A stretch of DNA of 52,472 nt from Micromonospora sp. KC723. GTDB taxonomy: Bacteria > Actinomycetota > Actinomycetes > Mycobacteriales > Micromonosporaceae. Each line of letters opens with the position of its first letter. The stretch's first letter is position 1. The notes beneath the pieces were generated by a model. It made no database searches. It saw only the letters and a program-made list of their open reading frames with translations, and had not been told where the DNA came from. The DNA lies in contig NZ_SMKD01000026.1 in NCBI RefSeq assembly GCF_004348595.1, forward strand, positions 1 to 52,472, read 5' to 3'. Positions 46,025 to 52,472 of the stretch are shown in pieces. Position numbers and translations under genes: made by a program.

Positions 46025-46471
46025 ATGAAGATCATTCTGACCCAGGAAGTTTCCGGTCTCGGTGCCCCCGGCGACGTCGTCGAGGTCAAGAACGGCTACG
46101 GCCGTAACTACCTGCTGCCGCAGGGCTTCGCGATCGCCTGGACCAAGGGCGCCGAGAAGCAGGTCACCCTGATCAAGCGGGCCCGCTCGGCCCGTGAGAT
46201 CCGCGACCTGGGCCACGCCAACGAGGTCAAGGGCCAGCTCGAGGGCCTCAAGGTCAGCCTGAAGGCTCGCGCCGGTGACGGCGGCCGGCTCTTCGGCTCG
46301 GTCACTCCGGCCGAGATCGTCGACGCCGTCAAGGCGGCCGGTGGCCCGGCCCTCGACCGCCGCCGGCTGGAGCTGCCCGGTCACATCAAGTCGACCGGCT
46401 CCTACCCGGTGCGGATCAAGCTGCACCCCGAGGTGACCGCCAAGTTCGACCTCACCGTCGTCCAGGGCTGA
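46025..46471 (+). CDS. rplI: 50S ribosomal protein L9
   Basis: A 148-aa protein with the N-terminal rRNA-binding domain [20 protein letters not shown] and the signature [16 protein letters not shown], a connecting helix, and a C-terminal domain ([19 protein letters not shown]). It is 14 bp after rpsR with a GAGGAGG site. Confidence 0.98.
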   Translation: MKIILTQEVSGLGAPGDVVEVKNGYGRNYLLPQGFAIAWTKGAEKQVTLIKRARSAREIRDLGHANEVKGQLEGLKVSLKARAGDGGRLFGSVTPAEIVDAVKAAGGPALDRRRLELPGHIKSTGSYPVRIKLHPEVTAKFDLTVVQG

Positions 46472-46488
46472 CACCCGACCGTACGACG

Positions 46489-46524
46489 ACAGAGCCCGCA
46501 CCGGACTCCCGGTGCGGGCTCTGT
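46489..46524 (+). terminator. Terminator of the rpsF-rplI operon
   Basis: A perfect 16-bp stem, ACAGAGCCCGCACCGG (46489-46504) with 46509-46524, 4-nt loop, 17 bp after rplI. It lies in the gap before the convergent gene at 46616. Confidence 0.85.
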
Positions 46525-46615
46525 CGCGTCCGTCGACCACACGGCACGCTGACCGGCCACGATCTGCGGCCCACCAACCGGACCACTGCCGTACGGTCCG
46601 CCAACCTCGGCCGGC

Positions 46616-48361
46616 TCAGCCGATCGGCTGGCCGGTGACCGCGCTGATCATCACGGTCGACAGGCCACCGCCCACCACCGCCGACGCCAGCGCCACCGTC
46701 GCCGGCCGCCAGGTCGTCCCGACCCGGCGCAGCAGGCCGGCGACCACCAGGCTGCCCATGAACGCCAACCCGTACCGTGGCGCCCCCGACACCAGGGAGC
46801 CGAGCGCCTGCGTCCGGGGCGAGTCGCACCCACCCCCGCTGATGTCGGTGACACAACCGGCCGGCACCTGACCGCTGAGGGTGAGCACCCACAGCAGGGC
46901 CAGCACCGCCGGCACGACGTAGCACGCGGCCGTCAGGACCAACGGACGCAACGGACCCCCCGGATCCGGGTCGAGCAGGTCGTCCTCCAGCCGGCGGTTC
47001 CATCCCCCGCCCCCGACCGACTCGATCCGATCCCGCCAGGACTGCGCGGAGACGGGTGCCGCCCGACGCCGCGGCGCCGCCCGGGGCCGCGGCGCGGTGT
47101 ACGCCACCGCCGGTGAACGCGGCGCCGACGCCGGTGGGTCCACCCACCTCGGATCGTCCTCGGCGAGTCGGGTGCCGGACCAGAAGGTCTCCGGCTGCGC
47201 CGACCAGGGAAAGCCCTCGCCCGTCGTCGGCTCGACCGAACGCGGGGCGTCAGCGCGGTCACCGCGCTCAGTGCCGTCCTCGTCCCAGCGACCGACGTCC
47301 GCGCTGCGGGACCGCCGACCGGCTCCGGTCCGGTCCCCCCGCCCGGCGTCCGTCCGGTCCCACTGCGCGGTGTCGGTGAACCGGTCCCACTGCGCGGTGC
47401 TGTCCTCCCAGCCCGCCGCGCCCGGCTGGCCCCAGCGCCCCTCCCCGGCACGCTGCCAGGTGTGCACACCCGACGCGTCCCACGGGTCAACCGCCGGCCG
47501 GTACTCCGGCTCCGGCTCCGGCTCGGCACCCAACTCAGCCCGGCTCCACGAACCGGTGGTCGGCTCGGCCTGACTCCAGGACTCTGTGGTGGGCTCGGCC
47601 CGGCTCCACGAGCCCGTCGTCGGCTCCGCCTGACTCCACGGGTCGGTGGCCGACTCCGCCCGCCCCCAGGGGTCGCTGGTGAGCTCGGCCCGGCTCCACG
47701 TGTCACTGGTCGGTTTCGCTCGTCGCCAGGAATCGGCTGGCCGCGGCGAGGACGTCTCGGAGGCGCGCCGGCTGCGCCGGGTCGGCCGTTCCGGCTCACG
47801 CTCGTCCGCGTCCGACCCGCCCTCGGAGTCATCCAGCCCGGACCAGACCACCTGTGGACGGCGGGAGGCGGACCGGCGGGGACGGGCCGTCGGCGATGCC
47901 CCGGAAACGGGGGCGTCCTCGACGTCGTCCTGGGCGCGGCGACTGCCCACGTACCCCTGCTCCGGTGGACGGCCGAACGTCCACTCGCGGGTGTGGTCAT
48001 CCACTTCGGCAGACGCGCCGATCGCGCGCGGCTCACCCCTGGTCCGCTCGCCCCGCACACCCGCCGCGCGGCGAACCGGCCGGGAGACCGGGCGGTCGTC
48101 GTCATCGTCGTCCGGTGCGGCGTGCCGGCCCCGGCCGTCGGCGTGGGCGATTCCCGATTCCACCGCCCAGGGTGGCAGGTAGGGGTCGGAAGGCTCCTCC
48201 TGGCCACGCTCGATCGCCCGCCGTCGACTGGGCGTACGGCGGCGTTCCGCGCGGGCGGGGTACGGGCCGGCGGGGACCGGCTCACCGGGGTCGTCCCACG
48301 AGGTGATCGACTGACGCTCGCGCGGGCTGCCCTCCCCGCGCTCCCAGTCCCGGTAACTCAC
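46616..48361 (-). CDS. Disordered protein with decapeptide repeats and C-terminal membrane helices
   Basis: A 581-aa protein of unknown function. Residues 1-~455 are charged (Arg/Asp/Glu/Ser) and probably disordered, with a poly-Asp run (84-89). Seven decapeptides of the pattern xWxxAxxxxx occupy 211-280. Three membrane segments lie at about 476-497, 527-544 and 551-572, preceded by a basic-acidic stretch. There is no signal peptide, so the long N terminus is cytoplasmic. The start is GTG 48361. It is divergent from dnaB and convergent with rplI. It may be an actinobacterium-specific cell-envelope scaffold; this is speculation. Confidence 0.75.
   Translation of the reverse strand: MSYRDWERGEGSPRERQSITSWDDPGEPVPAGPYPARAERRRTPSRRRAIERGQEEPSDPYLPPWAVESGIAHADGRGRHAAPDDDDDDRPVSRPVRRAAGVRGERTRGEPRAIGASAEVDDHTREWTFGRPPEQGYVGSRRAQDDVEDAPVSGASPTARPRRSASRRPQVVWSGLDDSEGGSDADEREPERPTRRSRRASETSSPRPADSWRRAKPTSDTWSRAELTSDPWGRAESATDPWSQAEPTTGSWSRAEPTTESWSQAEPTTGSWSRAELGAEPEPEPEYRPAVDPWDASGVHTWQRAGEGRWGQPGAAGWEDSTAQWDRFTDTAQWDRTDAGRGDRTGAGRRSRSADVGRWDEDGTERGDRADAPRSVEPTTGEGFPWSAQPETFWSGTRLAEDDPRWVDPPASAPRSPAVAYTAPRPRAAPRRRAAPVSAQSWRDRIESVGGGGWNRRLEDDLLDPDPGGPLRPLVLTAACYVVPAVLALLWVLTLSGQVPAGCVTDISGGGCDSPRTQALGSLVSGAPRYGLAFMGSLVVAGLLRRVGTTWRPATVALASAVVGGGLSTVMISAVTGQPIG
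47522..47731 (-). repeat. 30-bp tandem repeat (seven decapeptide units)
   Basis: Seven 30-bp units encode SWRRAKPTSD, TWSRAELTSD, PWGRAESATD, PWSQAEPTTG, SWSRAEPTTE, SWSQAEPTTG and SWSRAELGAE. Trp and Ala are invariant. Confidence 0.9.
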
Positions 48362-48469
48362 GGCCGGAGCGTGACCCTTCTCAACCGAAAGTGCAATCCG
48401 CTGTCCAGGTGTAGCCGTTTGCAGGAGATAGTACGGGAAGAACCACCCCGAAGCCTTAACGGAAAATAA

Positions 48470-48610
48470 CCGTCCACAGGGTGGGGACCGAGTTTTAGCA
48501 GGTCAGTGGACCTTTGCGGGGAATTCCCCATCGGTTTTCCACAGGCTGTGCACAGGCTGCGCACATGCTTGCCCGCCCGCGTCCACAGGTTGTCCCGAGG
48601 CTCGTCCACC
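48470..48610. promoter_or_regulatory. DnaA-box-like sites upstream of dnaB
   Basis: CCGTCCACA (48470-48478), TTTTCCACA (48535-48543), GCGTCCACA (48579-48587) and TCGTCCACC (48602-48610) lie in the 392-bp gap before dnaB. None is a perfect box. DnaA control of dnaB is possible; no other gene or structure is seen in this gap. Confidence 0.45.
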
Positions 48611-48753
48611 GGTGCTGTTGGAGGCCTGACCTCGGGTTCCGTATCGTGGGGCACCGACCGGTCGCGCGATGGCCCCCGATCGACCGGACCGGTCCGTTCG
48701 GAAGTCGCCGCACCCGGCCCAGCTGGGACTCGACCTGCAATGGAGGGGGATCC

Positions 48754-51429
48754 GTGTCGGTCACCGACGACATGCGGGCGGAGCCCCGGGCCGGCGGCCA
48801 GCCCCCCGCGGCGCGGGACGGCCAGTTCGAGAAGACCCCACCGCAGGACGTCGCCGCCGAGCAGTGCGTCCTCGGTGGCATGCTGCTGTCCAAGGACGCC
48901 ATCGCCGACGTCGTCGAGATCCTGAAGACCAACGACTTCTACCGGCCGATCCACGCGACCATCTTCGACACCATCCTGGACATCTACGGCCGGGGCGAGC
49001 CGGCCGACGCGATCACCGTCGCGGCGGCCCTGGCCGACTCCGGCGACCTGGCCCGGGTCGGCGGAGCCCCCTACCTGCACACCCTCATCGCCAGCGTGCC
49101 CACGGCCGCGAACGCCGCGTACTACGCCCGGATCGTCGGCGAACGTGCCGTGCTGCGCCGGCTGGTCGAGGCCGGTACCAAGATCGTGCAGCTGGGCTAC
49201 GGCACCGCCAACGGCGGCAGCCGCGACGTCGACGACATCGTCGACCTCGCCCAGCAGGCCGTCTACGAGGTGACCGAGAAGCGGGTCAGCGAGGACTTCG
49301 CCGTGCTGGCCGACATGCTCCAACCCACCCTGGACGAGATCGAGGCGGTGGGCGCGCAGGGCGGCCTGATGACCGGTGTGCCGACCGGCTTCACCGACCT
49401 CGACCGCCTGCTCAACGGCCTGCATCCGGGGCAGCTCATCATCGTCGCCGGCCGGCCTGGCTTGGGGAAGTCAACCGCGAGTATGGACTTCGCCCGGAAT
49501 GCCGCCATCCGGTACAACCAGGCGTCGGCGATCTTCTCGCTGGAGATGAGCAAGGTCGAGATCGTCATGCGGCTCCTCTCGGCCGAGGCCCGCGTCCCGC
49601 TGCACGTACTGCGCAGCGGCCAGCTCTCCGACGACGACTGGACCAAGCTGGCCCGATGCATGGGCGAGATCAGCGAGGCCCCGCTCTTCGTGGACGACAC
49701 GCCGAGCATGAACCTGATGGAGATCCGGGCCAAGGCGAGACGGCTGAAGCAGAAGCACGACCTCAGGATGATCGTGGTCGACTACCTCCAGCTGATGACC
49801 TCGCCCAAGCGGACCGAGAGCCGGCAGCAGGAGGTGGCGGACCTCTCCCGTGGCCTGAAGCTGCTGGCCAAGGAGGTCGAGTGCCCGGTCATCGCGGTGA
49901 GTCAGCTGAACCGTGGTCCCGAGCAGCGTACGGACAAGCGGCCGCAGCTGTCCGATCTGCGTGAATCGGGTTGTCTGACCGCCGACACCAGGTTGATGAG
50001 GGCGGACGACAACTCAGAGGTCACCCTCGGAGAGCTGCTGGCGACCGACGCGAGGAAGGTTCCGGTCTGGGCGCTGGACGAGAACCTCCGCTATTCGCCA
50101 CGAACCATGACCCATGTCTTTCCGAGCGGACGACGGGAGGTCTTCCGGCTGACACTGGCGTCCGGCAAGCGGATCGACGCCACGGCCAACCACCCCTTCC
50201 TCACCGTCGCCGGCTGGATCCCGTTGGGAGAGTTGGCACCCGGGACCCGTCTGGCGGTGCCACGGCACGTACCAGCACCTATGGCCATCCGGCCGTGGGA
50301 GGACGCCGAGGTGGTGATGCTGGCGCACCTGCTGGGCGACGGCACGATCGCCCGCCACCAGCCGATCCGGTACGCCAGTCGGGACGAGGCGAATCTGCGC
50401 GCGGTAGCCGAAGCCGCGAAGCACTTCGGCATCACGGCGGTACGGGACGAGTACGAGCAGGCGGGGGTGACCACGCTCCGGCTGCCCGCTCCGTGCCGCT
50501 CGGCACGTGGCCGCGATCCGATCGCCGAATGGCTGGACGGCCTCGGGCTTCTCGGTCTGCGGTCCCACGAGAGGTTCCTGCCCGAGCGCGTCTTCAGCAT
50601 GCCCAAGGAGCAGGTGACCCTGTTCCTCCGGCATCTGTGGGCCACCGCCGGTCCGGTCTTCGTGAACAGCTCCAGCCGAGGTGGGCCGATCTCCTTCTCG
50701 TCCGCGAGCCGCCCGATGCTGGAGGGCATCTCGCGACTCCTGCTCCGGTACGGGATCACCGCGCGACTCACGACCGTGCCCCGCACACGTCACCAACCCC
50801 AGTACACCCTCGACATCTCCGGCAGGGACGACCAGTTGCGGTTCGTCCGGGAGATCGGGGTGCACGGCGAACGGGAACGGCACTGTGCTGACCTGCTCGT
50901 CGCACTCGAAGCAGCCGGGAGCAACACCAGCGTCGACACGGTGCCGCGAGAGGTATGGACCACGGTACGTGAGATCCTCGCCGACCAGGGTACGAGCCAT
51001 CGCGAGCTCGCCGCGGCGGTCAATTCCCAGTTCCACGGAAGCGCCTCGCGGAAGCCCGTCCCGAGCCGGCCGAGGCTCGCGCGGATCGCATCCGTACTCG
51101 ATGCCGTCGACCTCGACCTGCACGCCACCAACGACATCTTCTGGGACGAGATCGTCTCGATCGACTCCCTCGGTGAGCAGGACGTCTTCGACGCGACGGT
51201 GCTCGGCACCCACAACTTCATCGCGAACGGCATCGCCACCCACAACTCGATCGAGCAGGACGCCGACGTGGTGATCCTCCTGCATCGCGACGACTACTAC
51301 GACAAGGAGTCGCCGCGCGCCGGCGAGGCGGACTTCATCGTCGCCAAGCACCGAAACGGCCCGACCGACAGCATCACGGTGGCCGCCCAGTTGCACCTGT
51401 CCCGCTTCGTCGACATGGCCGTTGTCTGA
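48754..51429 (+). CDS. dnaB: Replicative DNA helicase DnaB, interrupted by an intein
   Basis: The precursor is 891 aa: N-extein 406 aa, intein 425 aa, C-extein 60 aa, giving a normal 466-aa helicase after splicing. The N-terminal domain (PPQDVAAEQCVLGGMLLSKDAI) is followed by the RecA-like motor with Walker A GRPGLGKST (Lys239), EMSKVEIVMRLLSAEA and IVVDYLQLM. The intein sits after DLRESG in the last conserved DNA-binding motif, the position also used in cyanobacterial and M. tuberculosis DnaB. The GTG 48754 has a GGAGGGGG site. The DciA-like loader is encoded at the left end of the window. Confidence 0.97.
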   Translation: MSVTDDMRAEPRAGGQPPAARDGQFEKTPPQDVAAEQCVLGGMLLSKDAIADVVEILKTNDFYRPIHATIFDTILDIYGRGEPADAITVAAALADSGDLARVGGAPYLHTLIASVPTAANAAYYARIVGERAVLRRLVEAGTKIVQLGYGTANGGSRDVDDIVDLAQQAVYEVTEKRVSEDFAVLADMLQPTLDEIEAVGAQGGLMTGVPTGFTDLDRLLNGLHPGQLIIVAGRPGLGKSTASMDFARNAAIRYNQASAIFSLEMSKVEIVMRLLSAEARVPLHVLRSGQLSDDDWTKLARCMGEISEAPLFVDDTPSMNLMEIRAKARRLKQKHDLRMIVVDYLQLMTSPKRTESRQQEVADLSRGLKLLAKEVECPVIAVSQLNRGPEQRTDKRPQLSDLRESGCLTADTRLMRADDNSEVTLGELLATDARKVPVWALDENLRYSPRTMTHVFPSGRREVFRLTLASGKRIDATANHPFLTVAGWIPLGELAPGTRLAVPRHVPAPMAIRPWEDAEVVMLAHLLGDGTIARHQPIRYASRDEANLRAVAEAAKHFGITAVRDEYEQAGVTTLRLPAPCRSARGRDPIAEWLDGLGLLGLRSHERFLPERVFSMPKEQVTLFLRHLWATAGPVFVNSSSRGGPISFSSASRPMLEGISRLLLRYGITARLTTVPRTRHQPQYTLDISGRDDQLRFVREIGVHGERERHCADLLVALEAAGSNTSVDTVPREVWTTVREILADQGTSHRELAAAVNSQFHGSASRKPVPSRPRLARIASVLDAVDLDLHATNDIFWDEIVSIDSLGEQDVFDATVLGTHNFIANGIATHNSIEQDADVVILLHRDDYYDKESPRAGEADFIVAKHRNGPTDSITVAAQLHLSRFVDMAVV
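49972..51246 (+). mobile_element. DnaB intein with LAGLIDADG-type endonuclease remnant
   Basis: The 425-aa intein runs from Cys1 (CLTADTRL) to the terminal HN, with Ser as the +1 residue (SIEQDADVV). Splicing blocks: B as ATANHPFLT with its His, F as VFDATVLGTHNFIANGIATHN. Endonuclease motif 1 is LAHLLGDGTI (about 50320-50350) with its Asp. Motif 2 is FLRHLWATAG (about 50620-50650), where the catalytic acid is Ala. Splicing looks intact, while homing activity is probably lost. Confidence 0.93.
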
Positions 51430-51484
51430 TCCGCCAGGCGAACGTCAGCGCGGGCGCGGCCTCGACGGACGGGAAAGTGGCCGG

Positions 51485-52159
51485 TCAGCCGAGCAGCGGG
51501 AACCAACCAGCCGCCTCGCCCAGCTCCCACCGGTCCCGGTCGGTGAGCGGCTCGCGGCCGGTGGCCTTGCGTAGATACTCCGTGTCGTCCCAGCCGGCGG
51601 GGCGGACCGCCTCGTCGCTGAGCAGGCCGTCCATGGTGGTCACCGCGACCCGGGTGGCGAGCGGGCCGGGCGACGGCGCGTCGGGCAGGTCGACGACCAG
51701 GTCGAGATGGTGGATGACGGCCTCGGTGGTCAGGGTGGCCAGGAGGTCCGCCACCCGTAGCACCCGGCCCTGGGTGGTGACGTGGGCGGACGGATCGGCG
51801 ACGGTGGCCGCGCGGACGGCGGCCGGAGCCGTGTCGCACCAGAGCCGGACGATCCCGGTGGGCCGGTCGAAGGCGGCGGCGCAGAGGCGGGCCCACCAGG
51901 CGTGCCGGGCATGGTCCCCGCCGGGCGGGAAGGACCGCCAGTAGCTGACGTCGTCCACGTCGGGTGGCCCGTCGGCGGGGCTGGCCAGGGCGACCAGGGC
52001 GCGTTGGGCGTCGCAGAGCAGATGGAAGAGCAGGTCGGCGACGAGCCAGCCTCGACAGCGGGTGGGCCGCTGCAGGTCGGCGTCGTCCAGCCGGGAGACC
52101 ACGTCGGTGATCCCCTGGTACGCCTGGGCCAGCGCCTCGTGCTGCGCGATCGGCGTCAT
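51485..52159 (-). CDS. Maleylpyruvate isomerase/DinB-like N-terminal domain protein (MDMPI type)
   Basis: A 224-aa protein with the MDMPI_N/DinB-like four-helix pattern. The candidate metal ligands are His in ADLLFHLLCDAQ and the pair in EAVIHHLDLVVDLP. These proteins are mostly mycothiol-dependent or of unknown function in actinobacteria. It ends FPLLG. The ATG 52159 has CAGGCT about 6 bp upstream, similar to the leaderless pattern. It is convergent with dnaB, 55 bp away. The substrate is unknown. Confidence 0.82.
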   Translation of the reverse strand: MTPIAQHEALAQAYQGITDVVSRLDDADLQRPTRCRGWLVADLLFHLLCDAQRALVALASPADGPPDVDDVSYWRSFPPGGDHARHAWWARLCAAAFDRPTGIVRLWCDTAPAAVRAATVADPSAHVTTQGRVLRVADLLATLTTEAVIHHLDLVVDLPDAPSPGPLATRVAVTTMDGLLSDEAVRPAGWDDTEYLRKATGREPLTDRDRWELGEAAGWFPLLG

Positions 52160-52240
52160 GGGTGCAGCCTGCCACGGCCGGGCCCGATCGGCTCAAGACG
52201 CGACAGCCTCCGGGAGTGACCCGGAGCGGGGGCGGTGGCC

Positions 52241-52269
52241 GCCGTGGGCCGGGCGACCCGGCCCACGGC
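52241..52269 (-). terminator. Hairpin after the right-edge gene
   Basis: GCCGTGGGCCGGG (52241-52253) pairs with 52257-52269, a perfect 13-bp stem with a 3-nt loop, 7 bp past the stop of the gene at 52277. Confidence 0.75.
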
Positions 52270-52276
52270 GTGCGAC

Positions 52277-52472
52277 TCAGCCGAACATCTCGTCGAGGAA
52301 GCTCTTGTGCTTCTTGCGCTTGTAGTGCCCGTGGTAGCCGTGGTGCTGCTGCTGTTGGTGCGCGGCGTGGCCGTACGCCGGCTGCGGCGGGTAGCCGGGT
52401 GCGGGCGGCGGGGCATAACCCGGCTGGTGCGCGGGCGGCGGGGCATAACCCGGCTGGTGCGCGGGCGGGGGC
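52277..52472 (-). CDS. C-terminal part of a Pro/Gly/His-rich protein (5' end outside the window)
   Basis: Only the last 64 codons are visible. They encode a repetitive Pro/Ala/Gln/Tyr stretch with AHQPGYAPPP repeats, then a His/Gln-rich segment (HQQQQHHGYHGHY), and the end KRKKHKSFLDEMFG. The basic-then-acidic tail is seen on several small actinobacterial proteins. The domain content upstream is unknown, so no function is proposed. Confidence 0.7.
   Translation of the reverse strand, partial: PPPAHQPGYAPPPAHQPGYAPPPAPGYPPQPAYGHAAHQQQQHHGYHGHYKRKKHKSFLDEMFG
52401..52468 (-). repeat. 30-bp tandem repeat at the right edge
   Basis: Two identical 30-bp units (52401-52430 and 52431-52460) and the start of a third, which runs off the window. 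Each codes for AHQPGYAPPP. Confidence 0.9.

Noticed and set aside
47522..47731. Possible CRISPR or protein-independent satellite repeat
   Set aside because: The 30-bp units are adjacent, in frame and have protein-level conservation, so they are coding repeats.
49972..51246. Insertion sequence or frameshift in dnaB
   Set aside because: The insertion is in frame with Cys1 and HN/Ser splice residues, so it is an intein and not a transposon or a broken gene.

Overview
The window is a high-GC actinobacterial chromosome segment centred on the replication origin. The organism is most likely a member of the Micromonosporaceae (Micromonospora-like). The grounds are the strongly GC-biased third codon positions, many GTG starts, and a gene order that combines the Streptomyces-type dnaA-dnaN-gnd-recF-dciA arm with blocks known from Mycobacterium (Rv3907-Rv3922 and Rv0046-Rv0058). 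Family and synteny statements come from memory of those genomes; no search was run.

Layout. 1-4005 (minus): dciA, recF, gnd and dnaN, with a 117-bp duplicated piece of dciA at the very left edge and no gyrB visible. 4006-4778: oriC, about 20 DnaA-box-like sites. 4779-6584: dnaA. 7222-10700 (plus): rpmH, rnpA, yidD, yidC, khpB and rsmG. 11078-13489: parA and parB, with two parS sites inside the parA reading frame. 14183-14825: a gene-free hub holding three more parS sites and a second DnaA-box cluster. 14826-19004: an HIT-like protein, an ATP-grasp ligase, an aminotransferase and a GNAT protein. 19061-27489 (minus): murJ, a membrane pseudokinase, an ECF sigma factor with its anti-sigma factor, trxB, trxA and cwlM. 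27614-36561: a CCA-adding-type enzyme, a flotillin/NfeD pair, a second sigma factor with a membrane beta-propeller partner, a small membrane protein, ogt, inositol-phosphate synthase with a PadR regulator, and a DUF5318 protein. 36759-44196: a class A penicillin-binding protein, two polytopic membrane proteins (one GT87-like) and endonuclease IV. 44824-46471: rpsF, ssb, rpsR and rplI. 46616-48361: a disordered protein with decapeptide repeats and a membrane end. 48754-51429: dnaB interrupted by an intein. 51485-end: a DinB/maleylpyruvate-isomerase-like protein and the tail of a low-complexity protein.

The genes form a replication, segregation and cell-wall neighbourhood. DnaA and its boxes, the sliding clamp, the presumed helicase loader DciA, the helicase DnaB and SSB act at initiation and the fork. 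ParA, ParB and five parS sites segregate the origin. MurJ, the pseudokinase, CwlM and PonA serve peptidoglycan synthesis. YidC/YidD, RnpA and the ribosomal proteins serve growth.

Most of the window is conserved core genome; I found no transposon, prophage, CRISPR array or tRNA. The points most worth a second look are: the intein with a degraded second nuclease motif; the pseudokinase encoded apart from MurJ; parS sites translated inside ParA; DnaA boxes far from oriC; a recurring TANNNT-N7-start arrangement that suggests leaderless mRNAs; a cysteine-free S18 in the main ribosomal operon; and a structured spacer upstream of rpsF.
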